From NCBI GenBank assembly GCA_948567375.1, contig OX419756.1:67098333-67162332 (forward strand): a stretch of 64,000 bases of DNA. The letters run 5' to 3'. Both the position numbers and the translations under genes were made by a program. Under the pieces are notes generated by a model that ran no database searches, had not been told where the DNA came from, and was given only the letters and a program-made list of their open reading frames with translations. Shown one piece after another: positions 35,702-46,709 of this stretch. The DNA comes from Lunularia cruciata (lineage: Eukaryota; Streptophyta; Marchantiopsida; Lunulariales; Lunulariaceae). Within the stretch, counting starts at the first letter, position 1, and every line of letters begins with the position of its first letter.

Positions 35702-36557
35702 CACAAGGCTCACAAGTGTTCAAGTGGTGATGTCTATCAAGCGCATCCTACCCTACTTTACAAAGCCAAGGCTCACAATCTAGGTCAAAAAATTTAGGTC
35801 AATAGCTTGACCTAACACCTGACGCTTGGATGCCTCTAACACTACTAGATCAACAATAATACTAGTGCAAAAACCCATTGCTTGCTCTCTCTCATGGGTA
35901 TTGGGCTCCACTAATTGTTGTAACTGAGAGTCTCAAACCAATCCAAGACCTCCCTCTCAAAAAGCATGAAAGCATAGGAAACTCATAGGTTTGTGAAAAG
36001 CAACTCTAAGCTGTCTAACTAGGTTCACCACTACCATGGATGACCTATCAACCACTACCACCGTCTGAGATTGACGCCCAACATCCAAGATGTCATCAAC
36101 AATGTTGTGGTCTAGTCGTTGAATCCCATCATAAGCGCATTGTAGAACCTCTCTAGGTAAGAGGTTTGTCCACCAAAGACCAAAGATGATGAGCTCGTGA
36201 TCTAACTCTGGCTGCATCTAACAATACTGTAGGTCCCAGCCAAGAATGGACCTGATGTGTACTTGCCACCACTCTGGTGCAAGAATCACCCATCAAAGGA
36301 ATGTTCTCCAAAAGGTTAGTTGGAGAAACAGATTGATGGACCTAAAGATGTCATAGTATTTGTAACATCTCCCAAAACACACCAGAATGAGGATCCTAAA
36401 GACCCAAACCTTGGCTAGCACATGTATGTCCCTAACATGGCTATCCGTCAATCACCAAATGAACATGTCTCTTTAGATCATGTGCCCCCAATAGGGAAAT
36501 GCTTGTTGGTAGGGCATTCTAGTAGCCTCTGACTACTAACACCAATAATAACTCAAG
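35702..36557 (-). pseudogene. Element 1 DNMT, motif IV to C-terminus (degraded)
   Basis: Continues the methyltransferase whose motif I is at 47164-47300; element 2 separates the two. Recognisable minus-strand motifs: HLVIDG*PC*GHT (motif IV, with stops beside the catalytic Cys), NLLENIPLMGDS (motif VI) and LLDAARVRSRAHHLW (motif VIII). The target-recognition/C-terminal segment is in 35957-36217 (DILDVGRQSQTVVVVDRSS). Stops make it non-functional. The right edge is the TSD of element 2 and the left edge the TSD of X. Confidence 0.8.
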
Positions 36558-36561
36558 ATAC

Positions 36562-37242
36562 TGTCGTGCGTATATACATCGCTACACAATATACATCGCT
36601 ACACAACATACATCGTTGTCAACATCATACACTATTGAAGCACAACTCATACATAAGTCATACATAAACTCTAAAGTGTCACAATAATCAGATTGTTTAC
36701 CACTCTCAACTCAACTCAACTCAGATCAGTACTTGATCTGTCACTCTATAAATTGCCAACAATTGGGCACTAATTACAGTCAAGCCATACCCACTCCAGC
36801 ATAGAGAATCTAGGTGATGCTCACTGGCCTCTGTCCACCATAGCCAGGAACTCAAAGGCTCAACATCAAAGAAGTGAGCTCTCTAGAGCTGCACTTCAAA
36901 AGTATACCTCCTAGACTTGAGCTAGGTCTGAACCCTAATGGTCCCACTGACGGCACACTCAATGGTGCAAACGGTGCAAAGTGATGGTGGGCCCCACCGT
37001 CAAGTTAGTACCCCAAACATGAAATCTGACCGTCGGAAAGTAGTCTCTGATGAATTGCTGAAATAACTCTAACTACTGTCACTGCAACTCCAATGTCTGA
37101 GCAATCTAGATGCGACACTACAAATGGCCTGACAGTTGTTGTGCATATATACATCGTTACACAACATACATCGCTGTCAATATCATACACTATAGAAGCA
37201 CAACTCACACATAAGTCATACATATATTCTAAAGTGCCACAA
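36562..37242 (-). repeat. 3' terminus of element 2: B1-A2-B2 repeat block
   Basis: Plus-strand order: B2 36562-36684 (with a small internal repeat of tacatcgctacacaa), A2 36685-37134 (450 bp), 2-nt spacer GT, B1 37137-37242 (106 bp). A2 matches the 5' repeat A1 at 46710-47159, also 450 bp. A1 is followed internally by unrelated sequence rather than a B copy. A purine-rich stretch (AGCTAGGGAGGCAAT, minus strand) precedes B1. Confidence 0.8.
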
Positions 37243-37410
37243 TTGCCTCCCTAGCTGGCGGTTAGGTCCCTCTAACTCCATATAGCCATCTACTCTACGT
37301 ATATGGTATACCCTATAATGGATAAAGATCAAGAGGCCGGGTGCTATGGAGCCCCATTGTTAGTCGCATGTCTGCAATCTATACCATATAAAGAATGAAC
37401 TAGCTATAGG
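37243..37410 (-). other. Element 2 3' untranslated stretch
   Basis: Lies between the pol stop and the B1 repeat. It contains the candidate polypurine tract and no coding potential. The same sequence lies at 1829-2020 in element 1. Confidence 0.6.
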
Positions 37411-38890
37411 TCAAGTACATCTAGGACATAACCACTGTCCCTGAGGAACCACCGTGAGAGGAGGAGTCATACATGCCATATGCCATCCTCTCAAACAGCT
37501 ATCACACACTAACATAATAGCAGCTCCACTAGAAGAGCCACATAACATACACCTCAAGCCTGCACGTACAAGTGCCAAGCTTGGGTCCATAGTATCATCA
37601 ATGTTTGGGAGGTGGCATGGTGCACAATTGTGCACATGATCCTTCCAAACAACACCATCACGTCCTTCTAACACAAGGACTCCAGATGGCAAAACCTCAC
37701 GCACTTTCCAGATTGTGCGGCATGTAGAAACATCAAGTGTTGTCGGTGCTATTTGTTGTAGATATACATAATCTCATGGATGAAATCGATGGATCGAGGG
37801 TCTATAACCTCCTCCTCGAATGGTAGCATAGCATAAATTATCTCTATGGTGAGCAATCACCAAGTTCTCAAAGGCCATCAGTATCACTCTCTGAAAGATC
37901 TCTACTCGTTGAGAACATGTGCTCATCCATACATCGGGGTCATCCGGGTCCAAAACTACAGTAACATCTTGATGAATGGCTGCCGGTAAATTTGGATCTC
38001 ATCTATAGAGTAGAAAGTACGGAGAGAAGGATGCTAAGGAGGCTTGCCGGCTGAACCGATAGCCCATGGCCAACCAAGGTAACTAGAGATCCTAATCTCC
38101 CAAGTGGCTTCTCTGCAAACCATACTTTTGCAATCCTCTCTTCACCGTTTGAACAACTCTCTCTGCTAAGCCATCTGCCTCAAGGTGATCTTGAGATGTA
38201 GTACAATGATCAATCAAAGCCTTGTCACACAAGACTTAAAACTCTCCCAAGAACTTTGTACCTTGATCAGTCAAAACTTCAGCTAGTGCACCAAAATGAC
38301 TAAGAACTTGATCCAAGAAAGAGTAAGATGTCCCTTCACTAGACTTGTCAGGAAGTGCCACCAACTCAATCCACTTGGAGAAGTGCTCCACCATCACCAA
38401 AACATACTGATGATCCTTGGTCTGCATACCGTGTCACCAATAATGACTCTAGAGTAAGCTATATGTATGCTTTACTCCAAACTCCAAACTCCAACGGTAA
38501 CCCAATCCCATGATAGGTAATGGGTGTAACTATGGTGTAGGAGCATTGAATGATGCTCTAACTTGGTCACAAACCACACATCTGGCAAAAAACTGTTGTA
38601 CCTTGGTCTGCATACCGTGCCACCAATAATGACTCTGGAGTAAGCTATATGTACACTTTACTCCAAAATGTCCTAGCTCCTCATGAGCATGACGGACCAA
38701 TGTGGTCTCTGAGATGGAAGTGGTACTACTTGCACTCTACCATCCTCCCATACACGCAAAAGGTGTCTGCACTCCAATCTGAACTGTTGGGCTTGCTGAA
38801 GAACACAATCTCTCTCCTTGATCCCAATTGTGCCACCTACAACACCAGTGCAAAGATAGTCCATCACTAAGACATCATCATGAATGTCTC
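37411..38890 (-). pseudogene. Element 2 integrase with C-terminal PHD finger
   Basis: The integrase zinc region (HFGVK, then CVVCDQVRASFNAP) lies near 38690-38550. The core is at 38236-38427 (VMVEHFSKWIELVALPDKS, LTDQGTKFLGEF), followed by EADGLAERVVQTVKRG with the catalytic Glu. A C-terminal region (IWKVREVLPSGVLVLEGRDG) leads into a complete PHD finger at 37551-37417. In the 97-residue open frame 37704-37411 its ligands are C52, C55, C67, C70, H75, C78, C93 and C96, with the conserved W91. PHD fingers bind histone H3 tails; here it takes the place of the chromodomain of chromoviruses. The integrase part has stops, and its first catalytic Asp region is replaced by a duplication (38419-38670). 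Confidence 0.85.
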
Positions 38891-40490
38891 ATTGAACTAT
38901 ACCAATATCTTCACTCTTTGGATCTCTGACCTCAATAACTCCTCTTGTATGTGCTGAGAGAGATACCACCAAAGCCTCAAAAAATATACATAGAAAGGTA
39001 GATGCATGCCAACTTGGCACCATCTCCTCATTTGTCTCACCATGCCAACATGCTCCGGTCTGATCTTGTTGGCTGGGACATGGGTTTCTACTCAACCCAT
39101 CTGCATCATAGTTCACCATTCCAGGTCTATGAACAACCGTGAAATCATACTCTTGTAAAATCAGAGCCCATTGTGCAAGCTTCCTTGAAAGCTTGTTGGA
39201 CTCCATCAACCACTTTAATGGATGATGATCAGTAATAGAGTGAAGGGGTTACCAAATAAGCAACATCGGAAATGTGTTATTGCCCAAACTGCTACCAAGC
39301 ACTCTTCCTCATATGAACTATACTTTGCCTCCGCTGAATTGTTGGAGCGACTAGCATAGGCCACCACAAACTCCTTCCCCTCATCATCATGCTGGGTGAG
39401 CACCGCTCCAAGCCCCAACATACTCCAATTAGTATGAACTTGAAATAGTCATCCTCTGATCTATTTCCTCAAAATAGGAGTAGATGTCAACCTCTCCTTG
39501 AGCTCGACAAAAGCTCTCTCCTGCTCATCTCCCCAACACCACTCTTGTGTAAGCTTGGTCAGCTTTGTCAAGGCCTTGGCAATGGCACTAAATCCTCTAA
39601 CATAGCGGCAATAGAAGTTCACCAACCCAAGGAATACTCGCACTTTGCTCACATCCATAGGCCAAGGAATATGTGCAATAGCCTCCACCTTGGTCTTCTG
39701 AACACCAAGTCCTCTTGGGTAGATAGTGTGACCCAAATACTCAACCTGCTCATGGAAGAGCCTACACTTCCCAAGATGTAATTTGAGGCCATGAGATCTC
39801 AATCTCTCAAATACCTCCAACAATTGTCTCTCATGCTCCTCCACAGTAGTATTATAAACCAAAATGCCATCAATATAGCACCAAGAAAAATCCAATCCAG
39901 CTAGGATCCTATCCATGACCCTTTGGAACTCAACAGGAGCATTCTTTAACCCAAATGGTAAGAACCTCCACTAATATAACACATCCTTGCCGTGAGGATC
40001 AATAGCCCTGAATGTTGTCTTGGACTTATCTTCCTCTCTGATTGGCAATTGATGATATCTTGCTTGAAGATCCAAAGAACTGAAGACCTTTGTATGCCCA
40101 ATCACATCAAAAATCTCCTCCGGTGTAGGCATGGCATACCAATCAGCCCTGGTCTATTGGTTGATAGGACAGTAATCTCCACACATCCGCCTATTTGTGT
40201 AGTTTCCATGCATATCCTTCTTCGCCGGCATCACTGTCACTAATGCATACTCTCCATGTGAAATCTCCACCAAACCAGCCTCAAAAAGGTCACTACTCTG
40301 GCTTTGAATCAATGTCCTCTCCATGTCATTATAACGATAAGGATGTCAAAAAACTAGTGTATTGCTAGTCAGCTCAATCTATATACCAAGTCCCTTTAGA
40401 GCACCCAAATCCTTCATACTAAAAGCAAAACAACTCGTGTAGCTCTTCAAGAACCTCCAAACCCTCTGTCTTTCCTCTCCAATAAGCTTA
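38889..40490 (-). pseudogene. Element 2 reverse transcriptase and RNase H
   Basis: RT begins near 40270 (ISHGEYALVTVMPAKKDM, DYCPINQ) and continues with FSSLDLQARYHQLPI and FLPFGLKNAPVEFQRVMD. The frame at 39461-39916 carries the active site as CYIDGILVYN, where the second Asp of YxDD is Gly. Element 1 still has IDDILVYS. RNase H: 39215-39421 (GLGAVLTQHDDEGKEFVVAYASRS, with EAKYSSYEEECLVAVWA). The frame 38889-39209 has LIL-EYDFTVVHRPG-type residues and DADGLSRNP. RT and RNase H would copy the element RNA to cDNA. Confidence 0.83.
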
Positions 40491-40904
40491 GGTCCAAGAT
40501 CTGGCTCCAAAGTATCCTCTATAACTGTAGTAGGAGTGGAAGATGTACTGACTAGCTACCACACTGGGCCCTTGGGAGCAATAGTGTCATGCTCTTGACC
40601 ACGAGAGGTCCCAATCTCTATGTGAAAAACTCCCTCCACTCTGGCTGCAAGCTCTACATATCCTCTAGCTGCATCCCATGTGGACCAAGGATGTAATCCA
40701 AGTAGCCCATGCTCACCTGGATGGACTCCAAGTAGACCACTCTCCCTAGTAGCTACTTGAATGTACCCCAAGAATACCATGTCCACTTGGTCCATCACCC
40801 CCAACATGTGCCTGAATTGTCTTGATAGGCATAGGGCTCACAAGTGTCAAAGTGGTGATGCCTATCAAGCGCATCCTACGCTGCTCTGCCAAGCCAAGGC
40901 TCAC
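40491..40904 (-). pseudogene. Element 2 linker between DNMT and RT
   Basis: The open frame 40556-40807 encodes a linker with short repeats (GLLGVHPGEHGLLGLHP). It has no known domain that I recognise. It is conserved in position in element 1 (17360-17772), so it belongs to the polyprotein rather than to a separate gene. Confidence 0.6.
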
Positions 40905-42511
40905 AATCTAGGTCAAAAGTTTAGGTCCATAGCCTGAACTAACACTTGATGCATGGATGCCTTTGACATTGTTGGAACAGCGATAATACCGGTGTGAAAG
41001 CCCATCGCCCGCTATCTCTCATCAGTGTTGGGCTCCACCAATTGCTGTAACTATGAGTCCCAAACAAGTCTAGGTCCTCCCTCTCAAAAAGCATGAGAGC
41101 TTGAGAAACTCATGAGTGTGGGAAATGCGGCTCTAGGCTGTCCAACTAGGTTCACCACTACCATAGGTGACCTATCAACCACTACCATTATCTGAGACTG
41201 ACGCCCAACATCCAAGATATCATCAACAAGGATGTGGTCAAGTTGTTGAATCCCATTATAACCACACTGTAAGAGGTTTGTCTTGTAACACCCATTTGTG
41301 CATGTGTGTGATATTGTGATATTTAGCTTGGTATTACAAGTACTTAAGAGATATTATTTATATAGAGATAAAGGATGGTTCTATATTAGTCATGGTTAGC
41401 TAAAGTTATTCATAGCTAAGATAGAGGGGACCTTACTTTAGAGGAAGTAGAAAAGATGAGCACCACTATTTTGGATTTTAGTGTGTGGACATGGTATTAT
41501 TCCTAGGTGTTTGGCTTTGAGGAAAGAGTTGAAAACTCTTGGGCCCGCACGCCTTTTTGTTTTGGATTCTTCTTTAGTCCAAGGATAGCCCATGTGAAGG
41601 AATCCTTGACTTAGTGGTTGGGTCAAGATAAGACCACATGCTTAGGGGAATATGCCCATGTGAATGGATATTCCTTTCTACTTTTTGACTTGACTTGACT
41701 TTTAGTCTAGTAACTTGAGTTACTACGGTACTTAGTAACTTTGGTACGTAACTATTTCACAAGTATATAAACAAGGGGTGAGGAGGTACTCATCATCCTT
41801 TCATTTGCAACTATCTCTCTCTCATTGAGTTCTCTAGTGAGCAATGTCTTGAGTCTTGGAGTGTTAGCCTTGGAGGAGTATGATGGAGTTGGGGTTCCTT
41901 GCCTTCTTAGTCCATGGTGCGCTACCATAATAGCCATCAGAGGTTCATCCTAAGTGAGAGACAGGCCGGCTCACAGTCCACCAAAGACAAAGACAATGAG
42001 CCCGTGATCCCACTCTAGCTGCATCTAACAATATAGTAGGTCCCATCCAAGAATGGACCTGATGTGTACTCGTCACCACTCTGGTGCGAGAATCACCCAT
42101 CAAAGGAATGTTCTCCAAAAGGTAAGCTGGAGAAACAGATTGATGAACCTGGAGATGTCGTAGTATCCATAACATCTCCCAAAACACACCAGAACAAGGA
42201 TCCTGAAGACCCAATCCTTTACCAGCATGTGTATATCCTTGACATGGCCATCCAAAAATCACCAAGTGAATAGGCCCATGTCTCTCTAGGTCATGCGCCC
42301 CCATTAAGGAAATGTCTGTTGGTAGGGCCTTATGGTAACCTTTGGCTATTGACATCAATAATAACTCCGGATATTGATAGGCCAAGTGTGCCACATGATG
42401 TAGAGAGACTCACCTAGATGTCTCATCTCTCTTTACATACAAGTACCTCTGTACTCGTATACCCGCCTATAACACCGCAGCTAGTCTGGTGCTAATCCCA
42501 CCAAACAACTC
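40905..42511 (-). pseudogene. DNMT3-like cytosine-C5 DNA methyltransferase domain of element 2
   Basis: Motif I ELFGGIS with AAVL*AG (42511-42450); KRDE follows (motif II-like acid). Motif IV LVIFGWPCQGYTHAGKG holds the catalytic Cys at codon 42244-42242, then SGVFWEML. Motif VI YLLENIPLMGDS. Motif VIII LLDAARVGSRAH, then LWWT, where a solo LTR (41284-41975) interrupts. After it come a target-recognition-like segment (DDILDVGRQSQ) and motifs IX-X: EPNTDER*RAMGFHTG and QVLVQAMDL near 40935. The order, the motif VIII SRAHRxRxxW style and the end resemble DNMT3/DRM-type de novo enzymes. It would transfer methyl groups from S-adenosylmethionine to cytosine. It sits between protease and RT in the same orientation. 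Stops at CAG and CGA codons show decay. Confidence 0.86.
41284..41975 (+). mobile_element. Solo LTR of an unrelated retrotransposon, inside element 2 DNMT
   Basis: About 692 bp, TGTAACACCC to GGCTCACA, flanked by GTCT (41280-41283) and GTCC (41976-41979), a 4-bp TSD with one change. The uninterrupted site is seen in element 1 at about 36165-36180. A TATA box (tatataaaca) lies at about 41764-41773 on the plus strand. There is no internal coding region. The family is not otherwise present in this window. Confidence 0.75.
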
Positions 42512-42559
42512 CAATAGACATAACCCCTCTATTGGATACTGCCAAGCAATGAGTGTGGT

Positions 42560-43700
42560 ATCCAAAGGTATCAAAGCAATCACCTTTGGAGGCTCATCTT
42601 CACACTAATCTCCTGATAGTATGAAGGCTCCACTCCAAGCTTGCTGCACCAACTAATCTGCATGTTGTTGCAACACCTCCTTGGAACTCCACAATGGAAC
42701 ATCCAAGGTGGATGGAATAATCCCACTTGTACTCTAAAGCCGAGTGATCTCCTCTGGTACTGGAGTATCCTCTATATGGGCGTTCCACTCCAACAAGTCA
42801 CCAGGCCAAGTAACTACACCATTGAAAGCTAAAACTGATGTTGCCATGGTCCCTGACTGTAGTGAGCCAAGACTACCACTACTCAAGCATATTGGTAGGC
42901 AACGTACCCATCCCTCACCAGACTGCCAACCAGGTCTATAGGAGGTTGTCTTTTCCAATAGTCAATACTGAAACCCATGGGGTATAACACGGCTTCCCCA
43001 ACTAGCACATCATATGACTCAACTATTGTCGCAATAGCTTGAGCTCTTACCACCAAGCTATCAATTGGATGACCAAGCTAAACCTGAACAACAAGCTCCC
43101 CACATGTGATGTACTATGTCGAACCACCACCTAGAGATGTCTGGGTCTGAAATAGACACCTCTCTACATCGGTCTTTTGTAAGTCCAGACCAACAACTAC
43201 AGCCTTCTCCAACATAAGGGGCTACGCACCAAAGTCTAACAAGACTCTTTGTGGTGTATAGACCTTCCTTGAAGGTCCCACCAAACGGAAAATCCCTCTT
43301 TGGTTATCCAATAGGACAACACCAGGTGTGAACCGTGCTCTCTCAAAGGCCGGTCTAGTTGGCAACTCCTCCAATCTAGCCGTTGCTGCTTGCCATAAAC
43401 CACTGGTCGCTTAACAAATCCCATGCTACTCAACCAAGTCAGCTCCACTACCAACCACCTTTGCTCTAGTAGTAGGAACCACATCATCTCTACTCTCACA
43501 AAGTGTGGCAGCCAATTAGAACACTAGGCTGGGTCAACTCCCAATGTAAACATGTCACTGGCCAAAAACAAAGGATGCCGCATAATCAGCTGAGCCGCCC
43601 CCAACATCATGCTAGACTCAGTCTATGTAGTAGCAGGTGGCTGACTAGATGGTAGTCCATCATGTACTCCATCACCACCTACCACACCTACACCGGGACA
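42560..43700 (-). pseudogene. Element 2 aspartic protease region
   Basis: Minus strand. YTPQRVLLDFGA is followed by PLMLEKAVVVGL near 43260-43180, a retropepsin-like active site with F in place of S/T (D-F-G-A). Upstream is GVVLLDNQRGIFRLVGP; downstream come HPIDSLVVRAQAIATIVESYDVLVG and GFSIDYW. Element 1 has the matching block at 47990-48070 (LLDFGVQPLMLGKA). Stops occur in both copies. This enzyme would process the polyprotein. Confidence 0.65.
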
Positions 43701-45401
43701 TCTAGGAACCATGGATGTTGTCTGCAATGCCTCAAATAGCATGAAAGATTGGGGAAGTCTGACCTATCTCCCAACCTCTCCTCTTTGTGGGTCTAACTCC
43801 ATTGATGCTCCTCTAGGCTCTGGAGCATGCACTGCACTCTTAGTCACTGCTGAAGATGCATCCACTTGTGCTGCTCCACACTTGAAGTCCAAAGCATCTC
43901 TATCACCAACATATGAGGTGGATGCCTCAGCACCCGAATCTGATCTCCTCTGAGCAATAGCCATACTAGCCAATCTCTGCTCCAACTGCTCAATCCAAGT
44001 GGCCATAGATGTGTCAGAAGTAAGGGCAGGTACTGCACCCCTACTAGGTGTAGATCCTCTACCACCTCGTCCTCCATGAACTAGAGCTCCTCTACTACCT
44101 GCCATAGCAGCCTAGGCTACCTTTCCGTAACTCTGGGTGTAGGTCAAAACACCAATCACTAGTGTGACTAAATTTGTAGCAATACTCACACTGCCTCTGT
44201 GCTGGCTATGATGCACTTGAGTCATGAGGTCCACTGCCCTCAGTACACTTTCTTTGATGGTGAGGTCCACCACAAGTCCAACAAGCAACACCACTACTCA
44301 CTGGTTGTTGTTGACCCGCAAATGAAGGTAAGGGACTAACTCCACTAGGCCCTCCACTTGCTCCATAGGATCTGGGCTGTCCACCCTGTCCTCAAAAACC
44401 AATTGGGTGTGGTGCACTCTGCTACACTCTAGAAGAAGTCATAGCCATGGATGAGGTCTCCCTACCAAATCCAGATGTCACCACACTCTCCTCCACTATG
44501 TTAAGCTCAATATGCTTAGCCAAACCAAAGACCACTACCAAAGTAGGCAAAGTAGCATGTAACAATGTAGCATCACAAACTCTATGTCGCAACTCCCTAT
44601 CTAGTATCCCATACCAAAACTAGACTACTTGGGCCTTAGTAACTCCTTGAGTGAAACTGATCAACCGCCTCATGCAAGTGTATGCCCCACGTAGGCTCTC
44701 TCCAGCCACTCTTGCAAGCTCCTCAGCTTGTCAATCCGCACTCCCTAGTAGTTCTGCCTCAAACATAGGAAGAACTCCACCATGGGGTTAAACCCCAGTA
44801 CCACACCACCTCCTGTAGCGGTACCTCCACTCATAGTAGCACTATCTCCATCTAGTGCACCTCCACTAGCTCCACCAACACTACTTGAGCTAGAACTCGT
44901 AGGTAAAGCCAATCTACTCTTGGCCACCAAACCTGAAGTGATGGAGATATAATTCGGAGACCAATATTGTCTCCATAACTCGATCTCCTCCAAATGAGCT
45001 CTCTTGAACTCATGGTAGTCATCCATTGGCAGACCCTCCAGATGCTAAAACAACCCCTTCCATGCCATGAAAGGTGTGAACAAATTCGGGTTCCGCATCT
45101 GTTGCAGATCACACCAACTGTCAAACGCCTGGATAGAGTCATCCAACTCAATGGTACCCACTGTACCAGAGTAACACCTAGGGCCTTTGGAGACCCCATA
45201 AATCTTGTCCACGTCCCACAACAATGGTGCGGACACACCAAGTGCACTCTTAATTGAATCAACTCCTATGTCAAACTCCAACTCAGAGTCAATCTCCTCC
45301 CTCACTGGGACTTGAGATACAAGCTGATATCGAGTACCACTCCAAGTAAACCCACTACGTACTATAAGGCTATCTCCTTTGGAATCTCCAAAGAATTCCA
45401 T
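43701..45401 (-). pseudogene. Element 2 gag with two zinc knuckles
   Basis: The ATG at 45401 starts MEFFGDSKGDSLIVRSGFTW; the frame is open to a TAG at 45045-45047. The same frame continues as HLEGLPMDDYHEFKRAH with a Ser/Gly-rich region (SSSSSSVGGASGG) to 44745. Near 44280-44120, minus strand, are CWTCGGPHHQRKC (CX2CX3HX4C) and CEYCYKFSHTSDWC (canonical CX2CX4HX4C). A Gly-rich and helical segment follows at 43764-44105 (MATWIEQLEQRLASM). Element 1 has a stop (TAA) at the same codon as the TAG at 45045. Confidence 0.75.
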
Positions 45402-46709
45402 CGTGACCAAGTAACCGCAATAGTAAACCAGAACCACCAACTGCAACCGCAAGTACCCCACCAAGTGCCAATACCAACTAAGCACCACCTACTAATGTTA
45501 CTCTAACCGAGATAACTACACTAGGGGAAAGAGCAACCTATAACTTGCCATCATAACACGCACTCTCATGATCTATAGGTCATCACTTCCTACCTCACCG
45601 GAGAGAAACAAAGGTAGTCTGACTAGTCCAGCCTCACTACCAAAAGTACACCAGAGCACCAATGCTCAAAAGTTAGGGCACCTCACACAAATGTGGTGCA
45701 CAAATAGGAAGTAGAGAATGGAGGGGTTCCAATCACAAGAAATCTAAACAAAAACCTCCATCTCATAACACAATACAAGATTGACTCTACCACCATTTGG
45801 CATTTGACATAAGAGAAGTTTGTATCTAAGTCCTAAGCTACTAGGATCACCAAGAATGGGATCAAACGGCCTCTCCTAGCCAAACCTACATGTGTATAGA
45901 TAACAATGGCACAGTCACTAGGACAACAAGTGAGGGTGGACCAGTTGGCTAGGGTACCAGTCTAGGAACAAGAGATCTAGGGGTCAAACCCTATTGCACA
46001 TAATCTAGCAGGAAAGGCAGATTTTGCCAATCAATGACCAAGATCTACTCTAAACTAGCTAGCCTCACGCCAACAAGCTGGCCCTTCTAGGCCTTTGTAG
46101 CCTCTCATAGCCCACAGCCCTATGCCTCTTAATGCTGAAATTCAGCCAAATGAGGCCTTTCTTCTTGCCACTTCGAACCTCCTCCAAAATTTGGCAAAAC
46201 TCCTCCAAACTTGCGAAAGTCCTCCAAGCTAGCAAAACTCCTCCAAATCAAGCCAGACAGCAAAACTTCTCCAAATTTGGCCAAAATCTAACATAAAATT
46301 TGACGTAAACCCTAAAGTTGGTTGATCACCAAATCCCCTGCTAACTTTCCACTCGAGCCAAATTGACAACACGGATTTCTCCAAATCACAAATTCATGAG
46401 AATAGCTTCTCAACTCCACCTTCAATTTGACTTTTTGAGCCCAACTCATAGCAAATTGGTCTCGCCTTCACCTCTTGAGCTCAAAATCACAACCACTGCT
46501 CAAAATTTTCTCTTTCTATGCTCAAAAATTGGCCACCGCTTCCGCACACCGTCTGCCTTATTGCCAAATTTGCATCAATTGAACAAGCTTCTGCACACTA
46601 GGGAAAAGCTGAACTTGAATCAAGCTACCAACAATCCACCAAGCTTGGAGATACCACCAACACTCAAAGTTCTTGCACTTGTTTTCCCCTTGACTTCACT
46701 TCTTTGATG
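45402..46709 (-). other. Element 2 leader between A1 and gag
   Basis: About 1.3 kb without open frames of note. A TGGTATC match to the initiator-tRNA primer site lies at 46650-46656 (minus strand), about 53 nt from the end of A1. The same spacing is kept in element 1 (51036-51042). The match stops after seven bases, so the primer-binding site is uncertain. Confidence 0.5.

Noticed and set aside
35957-36217. Open frame that might be an independent small gene
   Set aside because: It aligns with the DNMT C-terminal half of element 2 and lies in element 1 at the expected place, so it is a fragment of that domain.
36562-37242. Free-standing TRIM-type miniature retroelement (106-bp repeats around about 450 bp)
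   Set aside because: The TSD is shared with the far end at 47160-47163, and the middle part matches the 5' repeat of the same long element.
41945-42394. Host DNA methyltransferase gene
   Set aside because: It lies in the same orientation between protease and RT in two independent Family I copies, without introns, so it belongs to the retroelement.
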